From: CAVYGM01 sp963768025
GTDB taxonomy: Bacteria; Bacteroidota; Bacteroidia; Cytophagales; Spirosomataceae
Direction: 5' to 3'
DNA length: 64,000 bases
Assembly: GCA_963768025.1 (NCBI GenBank)
Contig: CAVYGM010000035.1
Span: forward strand, 91,834 to 155,833
Positions 46,132 to 55,359 of this stretch are shown here, piece after piece. Under the pieces are notes generated by a model. The model was not told the DNA's origin. It worked only from the letters and a program-made list of their open reading frames with translations, and did no database searches. Made by a program: the position numbers and the translations under genes. The number at the start of each line of letters is the position of its first letter. Position 1 is the first letter of the stretch.

Positions 46132-47349
46132 ATGAAAAGTACCGTACGCTATCAGTTAATGGCCATGATGTTCATGCAATTTTTTGTGTGGGGCGCCTGG
46201 TATGGCCAAATGAGTAAGTACCTCTTTACCCAGCTCAACGCCACTGGCGACCAGGTGGGCAATGCCTACACGGCTTTTTCGCTGGCTATGATCATCGCCC
46301 CTTTCTTTGTGGGTATGATTGCCGATCGCTACTTCGCCGCCCAGAAAGTGCTGGGTATATTGAATCTGATTGGTGCCGCGATTCTTTTCTACCTCACCCA
46401 AATTCAGGATGCTGATTCGTTCTTCTGGGTCATGCTGGGCTACTGCCTGTCGTTTGCCCCCTGCATTGCACTTACTACGTCCATTTCGATGCAGCAGATG
46501 AAGAACCCGGAAAAAGATTTTCCGGCCATCCGCGTGATGGGTACGGTTTCCTGGATCGTGGTGACCAACCTGGTGGGGCTTTTAGGGGTAGGTGACAATG
46601 TCATGATTTTCCAACTCGCCATGGTGGCGGCGGTGGTGCTGGGGTTATTTGCCTTTACCCTGCCCGATACCCCTCCGACGGCCACCGAAAAAGCCATCTT
46701 TTCGCAGATTCTGGGGGTCGATGCGTTCGTATTATTCAAAAATCGTTCCTTCCTCATTTTCTTTATTTCGTCCGTTGCCATCTGTATTCCGCTTTCCTTC
46801 TACTATGCCATGGCCAACCCCTCGCTGACGGATTCGGGCATGACCTACGTGGAGAATAAAATGTCGCTGGGCCAGGCCTCCGAGGTGGTTTTCATGCTGC
46901 TGATTCCACTGGCTTTCAGCCGCCTGGGCGTTAAGAGGATGCTGGCTGCCGGGCTTATCGCCTGGATCATCCGGTTTATTCTGTTTGGCTACGGCGATGG
47001 CGGTTCGGGCGAATGGATGCTCTACGGGGCCATTATCCTGCACGGCGTATGCTTCGATTTCTTCTTTGTAACGGGCCAGATTTATACGGACATGAAAGCG
47101 GGCCCTCGGATCAAATCGCAGGCGCAGGGGCTTATTACACTGGCTACCTACGGCATCGGCATGGGCATTGGTTCCAAGCTTTCGGGTATTGTGACGGACA
47201 TGTACACCGTGGATGGCGTCAAGGACTGGACGTCCATCTGGATGGTGCCGGCCGGTATAGCCGCCGTGGTGCTGGTGCTATTTTTGCTTTTCTTTAAGGA
47301 TCAGAAAGCCGAAGCCGCCGTGGCCAAAGGCGAAGTGGTGGTGGGATAA
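46132..47349 (+). CDS. Nucleoside:H+ symporter-like MFS permease (NupG family)
   Basis: 405 residues from the ATG at 46132, with twelve predicted transmembrane helices. MKSTVRYQLMAMMFMQFFVW, then FFVGMIADRYFAAQKVLGIL and MKAGPRIKSQAQGL match the NupG/XapB branch of the major facilitator superfamily. It likely imports nucleosides with protons. This complements the nucleoside-hydrolase-like enzymes in this window, though they are not linked here. An in-frame extension to 46027 is unlikely. Confidence 0.85.
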   Translation: MKSTVRYQLMAMMFMQFFVWGAWYGQMSKYLFTQLNATGDQVGNAYTAFSLAMIIAPFFVGMIADRYFAAQKVLGILNLIGAAILFYLTQIQDADSFFWVMLGYCLSFAPCIALTTSISMQQMKNPEKDFPAIRVMGTVSWIVVTNLVGLLGVGDNVMIFQLAMVAAVVLGLFAFTLPDTPPTATEKAIFSQILGVDAFVLFKNRSFLIFFISSVAICIPLSFYYAMANPSLTDSGMTYVENKMSLGQASEVVFMLLIPLAFSRLGVKRMLAAGLIAWIIRFILFGYGDGGSGEWMLYGAIILHGVCFDFFFVTGQIYTDMKAGPRIKSQAQGLITLATYGIGMGIGSKLSGIVTDMYTVDGVKDWTSIWMVPAGIAAVVLVLFLLFFKDQKAEAAVAKGEVVVG

Positions 47350-47452
47350 GCTTCCGCCTACGCACAACTTTCGGGAGGTTGGGGCATCGGGCTGTAAAAG
47401 GCCAGTCTGCCGCGAACTTCCCGAAAGTTGTGTTTTTTACCAATTCCAACTC

Positions 47453-48222
47453 ATGCAAATTCTCTCCTACAACGTCAACGGCATTCGGGCCGCCATCAAA
47501 AACGGCCTCGTAGACTGGCTAGCCGACAAACCCATTGACATTCTGTGCTTTCAGGAAGTAAAGGCTACGCCCGATCAGGTAGATTTGTCTGGTTTTGAAG
47601 CTCTGGGCTACAAAGTAATTGGGTGGCACGCCGCCGAGAAGAAAGGATACAGTGGCGTGGCTATTTTATCAAAAATTCAGCCTGACCGCGTCGTGGATGG
47701 TTGCGGGCTTTCGGTATACGACTGCGAAGGACGCATCCTACGGGCGGATTTCGGCGCTATCACCCTGCTAAATTGCTACTTTCCGTCCGGTACCAGCGGG
47801 GAGGTGCGGCAGGGAGTTAAAATGGAGTTTCTGGAAGATTTTCATCGCTACGTGAACGAACTCCGGCAGGAACGGCCCCACCTGATTATTTGTGGTGATT
47901 ACAACATCGCCCACACCGCCAACGACATTCACGATCCCGTTCGCAACAAAAACACGACCGGTTTCCTGCCCGAAGAACGCGCCTGGATGACACAGTGGTT
48001 TGCCAGTGGCTTCACGGATGCATTTCGCTACTCAACCCCGACCTCACCGAGTACAGCTGGTGGAGCTACCGGGCCGGAGCCCGCGCCACCAACAAAGGCT
48101 GGCGCATCGACTACCACTCGGTGTCGGACTCGCTTCGGGAACGCCTGGTGCAATGCCGCCATCAGACCGCCGGCATCCACTCAGATCATTGCGGGGTGTT
48201 GCTGGAAATAAAGAATGAGTAA
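47453..48222 (+). CDS. xth: Exodeoxyribonuclease III, one frameshift
   Basis: About 256 residues of the ExoIII/AP endonuclease family: MQILSYNVNGIRAAIKNG, CFQEVKATPDQ (metal Glu), LLNCYFPSG, ICGDYNIAH (catalytic Asp and Asn) and, at the end, GIHSDHCGVLLEI (SDH triad). It repairs abasic sites and degrades DNA 3' ends. The frame shifts near 48032, where LLNPDLTEYSWWSYR resumes, and ends at 48222. This is the only clear frameshift in the 37.8-61.5 kb core region. It may be an assembly error, since the gene is normally conserved. Confidence 0.9.
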
Positions 48223-48271
48223 CTACTACATGCGGCAAGTTCAATAGTCCGAATACCTCAGAAAAAGACAA

Positions 48272-48877
48272 ATGCCTACAATCAATCGCCAATCAACCGT
48301 CGCCTATTACGCCATCTACAAGCCCTTCGGAATGCTTTCGCAGTTCAGCCGGGAGGGCGACCACCCTACGCTGGCCGATCTGGATTTTGAATTTCCGAAG
48401 GATGTGTATCCGGTGGGGCGCCTGGATGCGGATAGCGAAGGCTTGTTGCTGTTGACTAACGATAATTTTTTCAAAACCCGCCTGCTGGATCCCAAGCAGC
48501 GGCACTACCGTACGTATTACGTGCAGGTAGAAGGGGAAATAACGGAGGTAGCTTGTGAAGAACTGGCGGAGGGGGTTACTATTTCTATCAACGGAAAAAG
48601 CCACCGTACGTTGCCCGCCCAGGCCAAGCCCATCGGAGAACCAGCTTTGCCCGAGCGTAATCCGCCCATCCGGTTTCGCAAGCTCATCCCCACTTCCTGG
48701 CTGTCCCTGTCGCTCCACGAAGGAAAAAACCGACAGGTACGCCGCATGACGGCCGCTGTCGGTTTTCCTACGCTAAGACTGGTGCGCTGGGCCATTGGCA
48801 CCTACCTTCTCACGGGCATGCAGCCCGGCGACATTCGGGAGCTGTCCTACTCAGAAGCGCTCAGCGCTATGGGCTAG
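48272..48877 (+). CDS. 23S rRNA pseudouridine synthase, RluE/RsuA family
   Basis: 201 residues without an S4 domain. The catalytic motif VGRLDADSEGLLLLTND carries the essential Asp. YAIYKPFGMLSQF and GKNRQVRRMTAAVGFPTLRLVR are the other family motifs. The size and KPFGMLSQF motif resemble RluE, which modifies U2457 of 23S rRNA. The gene starts 50 bp after xth. Confidence 0.9.
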   Translation: MPTINRQSTVAYYAIYKPFGMLSQFSREGDHPTLADLDFEFPKDVYPVGRLDADSEGLLLLTNDNFFKTRLLDPKQRHYRTYYVQVEGEITEVACEELAEGVTISINGKSHRTLPAQAKPIGEPALPERNPPIRFRKLIPTSWLSLSLHEGKNRQVRRMTAAVGFPTLRLVRWAIGTYLLTGMQPGDIRELSYSEALSAMG

Positions 48878-48897
48878 GTACACCTGAAAACGAGCAA

Positions 48898-49401
48898 CTA
48901 TTTTTCCTCTTCCAGAGCTATGAAATTCACTAACTGATTGTGATTGTTGAGGATTGGGAGGATGGTAACACAGCAGGTATAGACACTTCCTGACTTGCGG
49001 TAGTTTACAATATCTCCCTCGAATACCTTCCCAGCCTGTAAAGTTTCCCGGATTTTTGAGCGGGTAATTTGCAATGTTTTGGGTCCCTGAAGGAAAGAGG
49101 GCTTTTGATGAAAAGCCTCGTAGTAGGTATAGCCCGTCATGCGTACAAACCCCCGGCTCGTCCAGGTAATGTTCTGGTGGGTATCCGTTATAATGATGGC
49201 TCGTTTCCTGCCCGCCAGGTACCTCTCGGTAAGCTTCAAATTGAAACGCCAGTCGTTCAGCGCATGGATGCGCTCCAGCTCTTCGAATTCATTTCCTACA
49301 ACCACGTGCTTCTCGGAAAACTCCATACCTACCAGCAAGGGCGTAGGATGATGTACCTGACTAACGGTATCGGTTAATGGTTTTATGGCGAATACGGACA
49401 T
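48898..49401 (-). CDS. Single-domain PAS protein, LOV-like but without the photoactive Cys
   Basis: 167 residues. A PAS domain spans about residues 60-167: AIIITDTHQNITWTSRGFVRMTGY, FLQGPKTLQ and FEGDIVNYRKSGSVY. The FLQGP segment and overall pattern recall LOV photosensors. The LOV motif GxNCRFLQ is replaced by HQKPSFLQ, so the flavin-adduct Cys is absent. No kinase or output domain is attached. It could bind a cofactor or act as a partner protein, and the role is not known. Confidence 0.75.
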   Translation of the reverse strand: MSVFAIKPLTDTVSQVHHPTPLLVGMEFSEKHVVVGNEFEELERIHALNDWRFNLKLTERYLAGRKRAIIITDTHQNITWTSRGFVRMTGYTYYEAFHQKPSFLQGPKTLQITRSKIRETLQAGKVFEGDIVNYRKSGSVYTCCVTILPILNNHNQLVNFIALEEEK

Positions 49402-49534
49402 ACTGTTCGAATAGTAAAGTAAGAGGGATTGTGGGCATAGTTGCCTGCTTTGATGAACCGCCTGTTTATTTCGAATGTTTGAAACTTAAAAAAAATAGTT
49501 GCTACTTTTAGAACATTCGGATACAAGTCTTCTC

Positions 49535-50866
49535 TTATTTTTCTAGAACTACGATCTCAACCCTACGGTTTTGGGCCTTGTTTTCTTCCGAATCATTCGG
49601 GGCAATCGGTTTAGTCTGTCCGTAGCCTTTCCATCGCAATTGCTTCTCATAAATCCCATTTTGAACCAGGTAGCTGGAAATAACCTTGGCCCGGTTCTCG
49701 GATAGGTAGAGATTCAGGCGCGCATCACCCACGTTATCCGTATGGCCTCCGATCTCAATTACCAGGTTTGGATTTTCTTTCAAAATTCGGGTCAATTTAT
49801 CCAGCTGCGGGTACGACTCCGGGCGAAGAATATAACTGCTTTGATCAAAGTACACACTTTTCAAGCGTACGGCTTCTCCCACCGCCATCTCCCCAAACTC
49901 ACCTTCAGTGTCTATTGGGGTTGGTTTTTCTTTCCCCGCCGAAGTGGGCTTCTTTGGTTTGAGCTCAGGTGCGGCTGCCTGCGTTTGGCTTGATTTTACC
50001 AAAAGAATGGTCTTGGTCAGTTCAATCGGTGTTTTGGGCGTCCTGAATTCCAGGAAATGTTCAAATAGCTCGTACCCGTCAAGTTGAACCCTAATCTCAT
50101 AGTCTTTACCTACCCTAAGTTTGGCATATCCGACATCCTTTTCCAATCGTACCGCCACCTCCTTGCCGGATTCCCGAATTTGAAACCGTTCCGGATTCAC
50201 GAATTCCATCGTTTCCCCGCTACGAAAGGTAAAGGAAACCTCAAAGACTAAAGGCCGCAGCAGAATGACTCGGGGCTGAATGAATTCGGGTTCTTTTTCC
50301 TTGATCAGGATAGACGCCGTGTACTCCTCATAATCCTCCGCAGTTACTTTGAGCAGGTATCGTTTCCGCATGTTGAGCTCGGTACCGAACTCGGGATGAG
50401 CAGCCGTAGTCACCGTAGGAGTGGGGGTAGTTTTGGCCTCGGCATCGGTAACCTGAAACCGGGCGGCCATGGGCTTGCCCGTGTACGCATCTTTGGCCAC
50501 AAAAGCCACGGTTTGGGTTTCGTCGGGAGCTTTGCGGCGGACCAACAGGATCTGGATGATACCCGAGGCCGGGCGTTCGAGTTTGGCACCGCGGATGGGC
50601 ACGTATTCTACGGCCGAAACATCGAAGAAATAGGTTCCCGTCTCGGGCAATTGGATCCCAAATTCACCGGGGAGGGACACTACCTCCACCGGATTCCTTT
50701 GCTCGTCGTAGACCTTTAAGAGAGCATGAGGTACCACTGAATGTTGCTCTTTGTCCAGGATCACAATTCGGATTTTTTTCTCATCCGCTGCCCAAAGGCT
50801 GTGGGCCAGAAAAGTCATCCCTAGCAAAAAGAGCCCGAGATCCACCCTGTATCGTTGATTTTTCAT
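49535..50866 (-). CDS. OmpA-family outer membrane protein
   Basis: 443 residues from the ATG at 50864-50866 (MKNQRYRVDLGLFLLGMTFL), which gives a clean signal peptide ending near LWAADEKK. The middle consists of three or more beta-sandwich repeats (DKEQHSVVPHALLKVYD, AFVAKDAYTGKPMAARFQV). The C-terminal OmpA domain (YFDQSSYILRPESYPQL, IEIGGHTDNVGDARLNLYLS) binds peptidoglycan. The frame is open up to 51067, but that extension lacks a signal. It probably tethers the outer membrane and is divergent from the sigma factor gene. Confidence 0.87.
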   Translation of the reverse strand: MKNQRYRVDLGLFLLGMTFLAHSLWAADEKKIRIVILDKEQHSVVPHALLKVYDEQRNPVEVVSLPGEFGIQLPETGTYFFDVSAVEYVPIRGAKLERPASGIIQILLVRRKAPDETQTVAFVAKDAYTGKPMAARFQVTDAEAKTTPTPTVTTAAHPEFGTELNMRKRYLLKVTAEDYEEYTASILIKEKEPEFIQPRVILLRPLVFEVSFTFRSGETMEFVNPERFQIRESGKEVAVRLEKDVGYAKLRVGKDYEIRVQLDGYELFEHFLEFRTPKTPIELTKTILLVKSSQTQAAAPELKPKKPTSAGKEKPTPIDTEGEFGEMAVGEAVRLKSVYFDQSSYILRPESYPQLDKLTRILKENPNLVIEIGGHTDNVGDARLNLYLSENRAKVISSYLVQNGIYEKQLRWKGYGQTKPIAPNDSEENKAQNRRVEIVVLEK

Positions 50867-51083
50867 ATCTTCATTTTGTTCCATGCCGTGTGTTCTGGCC
50901 CTTGGTTGGAGTACCTGCTTCACAAAGGTACACTGCTGTCGTTTCTTGAAAGCATACTGCGTTCTGGTTTGTAGAAAATGACCTTTTTCAAAAAAACTGC
51001 CACCTATCCGAAAAGACAACCTTTCGTCCTGATTTTTCAAATTTCCTGCAATATAATCTTCGCTCATCCGACTACCTTACTGT

Positions 51084-51683
51084 ATGGAAGATGCAACCTT
51101 AGAAAATCCGTTGGAACCGACCCGCGAACAAAACCGGCAGATCCAGGACGCCGTTCGGAAGGAACGCTCCCGGCTGCTGGACTTCATTCGCCGGCGGGTA
51201 CCTTCGCCGGAAGAAGCCGAGGACATCATGCAGGATGTGTTTTATGATCTGATTGAGGCCTACCGGTTCATGAAGCCCATCGAAAAGCTGACGGCCTGGT
51301 TGTTCCGTGTAGCTCGCAACAAGATCACCGACCGCTACCGAATGAAGCGTACCCGACCTCTCGAAGAACCCACACGCAGTAGGGGCTACGACGAGGAAAA
51401 AGAAACCTACCTGCTGGCGGATATACTGGCCGGGCCGGCCGTATCGGCCGAGGACGAGATGATGCGGGAGATGATTCTGGATACGCTTTCGGAAGCTCTG
51501 GACGAGTTACCCCCGGAGCAAAAGGACGTGTTTGTGTGGCACGAACTGGAAGACCGCAGTTTTCGGGAAATAGCCGACATGACCGGCATCAGCCAGAATA
51601 CCCTGCTTTCCCGAAAGCGCTACGCGGTACTGTACTTACGGGAGCGGTTGCAGTTTCTGTACGACGAACTATTCGATACCTAG
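51084..51683 (+). CDS. ECF-type RNA polymerase sigma factor
   Basis: 199 residues. Region 2 (EEAEDIMQDVFYDLIEAYRF, TAWLFRVARNKITDRYR) binds the -10 element and core polymerase. Region 4 (LPPEQKDVFVWHELEDRSFR, ISQNTLLSRKRYAVLYLRERL) binds -35. The linker has an acidic insert. No anti-sigma gene is next to it; the following small membrane protein gene could be a partner or a target. Confidence 0.92.
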   Translation: MEDATLENPLEPTREQNRQIQDAVRKERSRLLDFIRRRVPSPEEAEDIMQDVFYDLIEAYRFMKPIEKLTAWLFRVARNKITDRYRMKRTRPLEEPTRSRGYDEEKETYLLADILAGPAVSAEDEMMREMILDTLSEALDELPPEQKDVFVWHELEDRSFREIADMTGISQNTLLSRKRYAVLYLRERLQFLYDELFDT

Positions 51684-51736
51684 GCTGGTGGCCTGGTGGA
51701 GTTTCACAATTTTATAAAATCAAAAAAGAAAAGATC

Positions 51737-52042
51737 ATGAAATCATTTTGGATCAAAAGAGGATTAAAATTCGCGGCCTTTGCCGTTCTCTTTGTACTGC
51801 TCGTGGGCGGGGTAGTCATGCTGCTCTGGAACGCCTTGATTCCGGCACTGTTTGGCGGCCCGATCATCACTTTCGGACAAGCCCTGGGCCTGTTGCTACT
51901 TTCCAAAATCCTTTTCGGAGGATTTGGCAGAGGGGGCGGCTGGCGCGGAGGTTGGGGCGGCGGACACTGGCGGCACAAAATGGCCGAACGCTGGAAAAAC
52001 GCCACCCCCGAGGAACGCGAACGCTGGAAGCAAAGGCAATGA
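51737..52042 (+). CDS. Small membrane protein with Gly-rich basic tail, linked to the ECF sigma factor
   Basis: 101 residues from the ATG at 51737. Two hydrophobic helices (FAAFAVLFVLLVGGVVMLLW, then ITFGQALGLLLLSKILFGG) are followed by a Gly/Trp-rich stretch and a charged helix (AERWKNATPEERERWKQRQ) resembling the ends of Spy/CpxP-like proteins. It starts 53 bp after the sigma factor. The same arrangement is common in Bacteroidota, as far as I recall. It could control the sigma factor. Confidence 0.75.
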   Translation: MKSFWIKRGLKFAAFAVLFVLLVGGVVMLLWNALIPALFGGPIITFGQALGLLLLSKILFGGFGRGGGWRGGWGGGHWRHKMAERWKNATPEERERWKQRQ

Positions 52043-52050
52043 TAGAAAAA

Positions 52051-52241
52051 CAATGATAGAATGAGTGAATGTTAGCGGACGCCGCGCGGAATGATAGAAT
52101 ATGGTCGATTGTCAGTAGGGTACATTGACTAAAAGAGTACCTTCATTCAATTTCAACAATGCCTACTCTCCTATTCCGGGCTGTTATCGTCTTGATATAC
52201 AAAGGCTTGATTCACTCTAACATTCACTCATTCTATCATTG
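52051..52241. repeat. 191-bp element bounded by a perfect 25-bp inverted repeat (MITE-like)
   Basis: 52051-52075 and 52217-52241 are exact reverse complements, enclosing 141 bp without a gene. The terminal sequence is of the same tgatagaatgagtgaatg family as the L21-L27 spacer repeat. Further attctctcattc units follow to 52290, up to the end of surE. Confidence 0.75.
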
Positions 52242-52277
52242 GCACCCATTCACCCAATCACTCATTCTCTCATTCTC

Positions 52278-53015
52278 TCATTCACTAATTGAATTTTGTA
52301 GTTGCTTTTCCAGTTCCAGCTCGTTGGTTAGGTCCAGGCGGAGGGGGGTGATGGATACGTAATTATTCTCTACGGCCCAGCGGTCGGTTCCTTCCTCGGC
52401 GGGTTCGAGCGGACTTACCGTAAACCAGTAGTGCTTGCGACCCATGGGGTCCATGCCGGGCACGATCTTGCCGTCGTATAGGCGCACCGATTGGCGGGTC
52501 CATTGGATACCTCGGGGCTCGCGGGGTAGGTTTACATTGTACAGGCCAAAGTCGGCTTGTTCGATCAGGAGGCGCAACGTATCTTCCACGTATCTATCCA
52601 GATGGTCAAAATCAGGGTCTTTTTTGTCGGCAAAAGTACTAAAGGCGATGGCCTTAATTCCCAAAAGTACCCCTTGCTTGGCCGCCGCCAGGGTACCTGA
52701 ATGCCACATGGAGTTGCCTAGGTTGGGACCCATGTTAATCCCAGAAAGCACCAGATCCGTTTTGCTCCACAAGTGCGTGCCCAGGGCTACGCAGTCCGCG
52801 GGGGTACCGTTGACGCGGTAAGCTTCCAGGCCTTCGAAGGCAATGGGTGATTTTTTATAGGATAGGGGGCGGGAGGCGGTGATGGCATGTCCCATGGACG
52901 ACTGCTCCACGTCCGGAGCCACTACCCTTACTTCTCCAAATCGGCTGGCTACCTTCGCCAGGGCGGCTATTCCCGGGCTGTAAATTCCGTCATCGTTTGC
53001 GATTAGTATCCTCAT
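52278..53015 (-). CDS. surE: 5'/3'-nucleotidase SurE
   Basis: 245 residues from the ATG at 53013-53015. MRILIANDDGIYSPG holds the metal-binding Asp pair. VRVVAPDVEQSSMGHAIT, LVLSGINMGPNLGNSMWHSG (with Ser and Asn) and GTLAAAKQG are SurE motifs. It dephosphorylates nucleoside monophosphates and acts in stress survival. The gene is convergent with the small membrane protein gene. Confidence 0.94.
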   Translation of the reverse strand: MRILIANDDGIYSPGIAALAKVASRFGEVRVVAPDVEQSSMGHAITASRPLSYKKSPIAFEGLEAYRVNGTPADCVALGTHLWSKTDLVLSGINMGPNLGNSMWHSGTLAAAKQGVLLGIKAIAFSTFADKKDPDFDHLDRYVEDTLRLLIEQADFGLYNVNLPREPRGIQWTRQSVRLYDGKIVPGMDPMGRKHYWFTVSPLEPAEEGTDRWAVENNYVSITPLRLDLTNELELEKQLQNSISE

Positions 53016-53133
53016 AGTTGCTTGTAGTTCTAATGGTACGACTGATAGGTAACGCAACGTGCAAAATACATACCAGGCCGTGGAGACGGGTGGAATGGTT
53101 TTTGAGAAATGAGTGTAAAAACCTACCTATCCC

Positions 53134-54039
53134 ATGCCTATAGTTCAGCTTTTTCACAATCCTACCGCCGGAGATGAGGAGCATTCCAAAAAGAAACTCC
53201 TCCGGGCCATCGAATCCCACGGATTTGAGTGTAGATATTCGTCCACAAAAAATAAAGGGTGGGAGAAAATTGAGTCTGAAGCGGAGTTCATCGTCCTCGC
53301 GGGCGGGGATGGTACCGTACGAAAAGTAGCCGCTGAGCTGCTGAACCGAAAACTCCTGGAAAAGAAGTACCCCATTGCTTTGCTCCCGCTGGGCACCGCC
53401 AACAACGTGGCCCGGACCCTGGGCCTGAACGGCAACGCCGAAGAACTGGGCGAGAGTTGGTGGAAAGGAAAAACCAAAACGTTCGACATCGGGATGGTTC
53501 AGGGATTGGATGAACCGGGCTTTTTCCTGGAAAGTTTTGGGTACGGTCTGTTCCCCCGGCTCATGAAGGAGATGAAAAATCGAAAAGAAGAGCTGGAAGA
53601 AAAAGACCTCAGTCCCGAGGAAGAACTACAACTTGTACTTGAAGTTCTGCACGATCTGATACATGACTATGAGCCCAAGGAATTCAAACTGGAAATAGAC
53701 GGCGTAGATCATTCGGGAGAATACCTTATGGTCGAAGTCATGAATACCCGATCCATTGGCCCCAATCTGGAACTGGCACCCGCTGCTGATCCGGGGGATG
53801 GCTCTTTCGAGGTAGTCATGGTTTCCGAAAAGCAGCGCGCCAGTCTGATGGATTACCTGCGCAAAAAAAGAAAAGGTAGCAAGACGCCCTTTGCCTGCCC
53901 CACCCACAAAGCCAAAAAAGTAACCATCGCCTGCGACGGTATCCATGCTCATATGGATGATGAATACCTAAAATTAAAAAAATTGCTGGAAATTAAAATC
54001 GAACTCCAAAAGGGGGCACTTGATTTTATAATCCCCTGA
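53134..54039 (+). CDS. Diacylglycerol/lipid kinase family protein (YegS/BmrU-like)
   Basis: 301 residues. The catalytic domain shows VQLFHNPTAGDEEHSKK, IVLAGGDGTVRKVAAELL (the GGDGT nucleotide-binding motif) and IALLPLGTANNVARTLGL. It phosphorylates a lipid hydroxyl, probably diacylglycerol or a related lipid. The gene is divergent from surE. Confidence 0.88.
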   Translation: MPIVQLFHNPTAGDEEHSKKKLLRAIESHGFECRYSSTKNKGWEKIESEAEFIVLAGGDGTVRKVAAELLNRKLLEKKYPIALLPLGTANNVARTLGLNGNAEELGESWWKGKTKTFDIGMVQGLDEPGFFLESFGYGLFPRLMKEMKNRKEELEEKDLSPEEELQLVLEVLHDLIHDYEPKEFKLEIDGVDHSGEYLMVEVMNTRSIGPNLELAPAADPGDGSFEVVMVSEKQRASLMDYLRKKRKGSKTPFACPTHKAKKVTIACDGIHAHMDDEYLKLKKLLEIKIELQKGALDFIIP

Positions 54040-54063
54040 CCTTACTCTCCGAACTAACCTCGC

Positions 54064-55170
54064 TCAGAACGCCTCCCCAATGGTGGCGTAGAAATTCCCT
54101 TTCCCGTAAGGAGACAAGCCGTAGTCGAGGCGGATGTTGAGGTGGTTTTTCTTTTGGGCGGTCAGCCGTAATCCTAGCCCGTAGGTATACTTGGGCTTGT
54201 CGAGTCGGATAATGTCCTTTTCATTTCCCAGAAAACCTAGCGAACCGAAACCCGTCAGACCAATAAACTTCCACACTTCCCAGCGCAGTTCGGCCTGTCC
54301 GAGCAGGCTGTTTTTATCCCTGAAAAATCCTTCGTAGATACCCCTCATTTTCTTTGGTCCTCCCAAAAAGGACAATTGGCTGAAAGGTACGTTATCGCCA
54401 AAAATGGCACTACCCACGTAGTTGGTAGCAAAAACCAGTTTCTTACTCAGGGAAAAATAATTGGCCACGTCAAGATAGGCTCTGGTGAAATTGCGATCCG
54501 CCCCAAATATCTTGGAGGTAGGCAGTACGTACAACTCCCCGAACATACCCTTGCGGGGATAAAACACCTGGTCGCGGGTATCGCGCAGCAGCGAGGGGCC
54601 CAGGCTTGACGTACGACTGAAATCACTGCCCGCAATGCGGCCGCTAGCTAGCTCACCATCCATTTCTGTACCTTTAATGTTGTAGCTTTCGTACTGATAG
54701 CGCAACCCGACGTAGGTACTGGGAGCCACCAGTTTGGCCGCCAGAATCCGGATACGTGGAAAAGTAACGTCAAATTTTTCCTCCTCTACCCTATTCTCCC
54801 CGATGCCGTAGTAATTGAAATTGTACTTAAACCAGCCATTATCCCCGTTGAAATAATAGCGACCATTGCCGTAGAAAATAGAGAAGGGTACAAAAAAAAG
54901 TACCTGCTTATTTTGCGTGTAGGTAGCCCCAAAAGACACTTGTGAGGGCTTGGAACCAGCCGAGTCACGGGCAAATGAAAAGGTCGATGTTCCGACAATA
55001 CCTCCCCCCCAGCGCGTTTCGGGCAGCCGGAATACAACCGGTAATACGATGAATTTGGTATCGCGAAGGAATTTGTCCGAAGACGCCTTTTCCAACGTAT
55101 CAGTCGGTATAGAAGCGGATGCAACGATCCGAAGAGAAATCAAAAAAAGTGTAAACCAGAATATGCGCAT
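54064..55170 (-). CDS. Outer membrane beta-barrel protein, BamA/Omp85 surface-antigen type
   Basis: 368 residues with a signal peptide (FTLFLISLRIVASAS). Alternating beta-strands and motifs such as GPSLLRDTRDQVFYPRKGMF and FLGGPKKMRGIYEGFFRDKN match the surface antigen (Omp85 barrel) domain, where the (V/I)RG-like loop lies inside the barrel. POTRA domains are absent, so it is a barrel-only member with unknown cargo. Confidence 0.82.
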   Translation of the reverse strand: MRIFWFTLFLISLRIVASASIPTDTLEKASSDKFLRDTKFIVLPVVFRLPETRWGGGIVGTSTFSFARDSAGSKPSQVSFGATYTQNKQVLFFVPFSIFYGNGRYYFNGDNGWFKYNFNYYGIGENRVEEEKFDVTFPRIRILAAKLVAPSTYVGLRYQYESYNIKGTEMDGELASGRIAGSDFSRTSSLGPSLLRDTRDQVFYPRKGMFGELYVLPTSKIFGADRNFTRAYLDVANYFSLSKKLVFATNYVGSAIFGDNVPFSQLSFLGGPKKMRGIYEGFFRDKNSLLGQAELRWEVWKFIGLTGFGSLGFLGNEKDIIRLDKPKYTYGLGLRLTAQKKNHLNIRLDYGLSPYGKGNFYATIGEAF

Positions 55171-55359
55171 GAATCGGGGATTTTTAAAGCTATATACGTG
55201 CTAACTTACGAAAGGGTTGTTTAGTAAAGCTTGTTCCAGGATGCTTTGTTAAACATTTATCCTTAAAAATATACTAAAACTCCCCCCTACCCCCTAATTT
55301 TACACCTCCGCTTCCGCGGTCCGATCAAACTTCTTACTTTTTATCTCATACTCTATAAA

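Noticed and set aside
50867..51067. N-terminal extension of the OmpA-like protein
   Set aside because: The downstream ATG gives a proper signal peptide, while the extension lacks one and overlaps the sigma factor promoter area.
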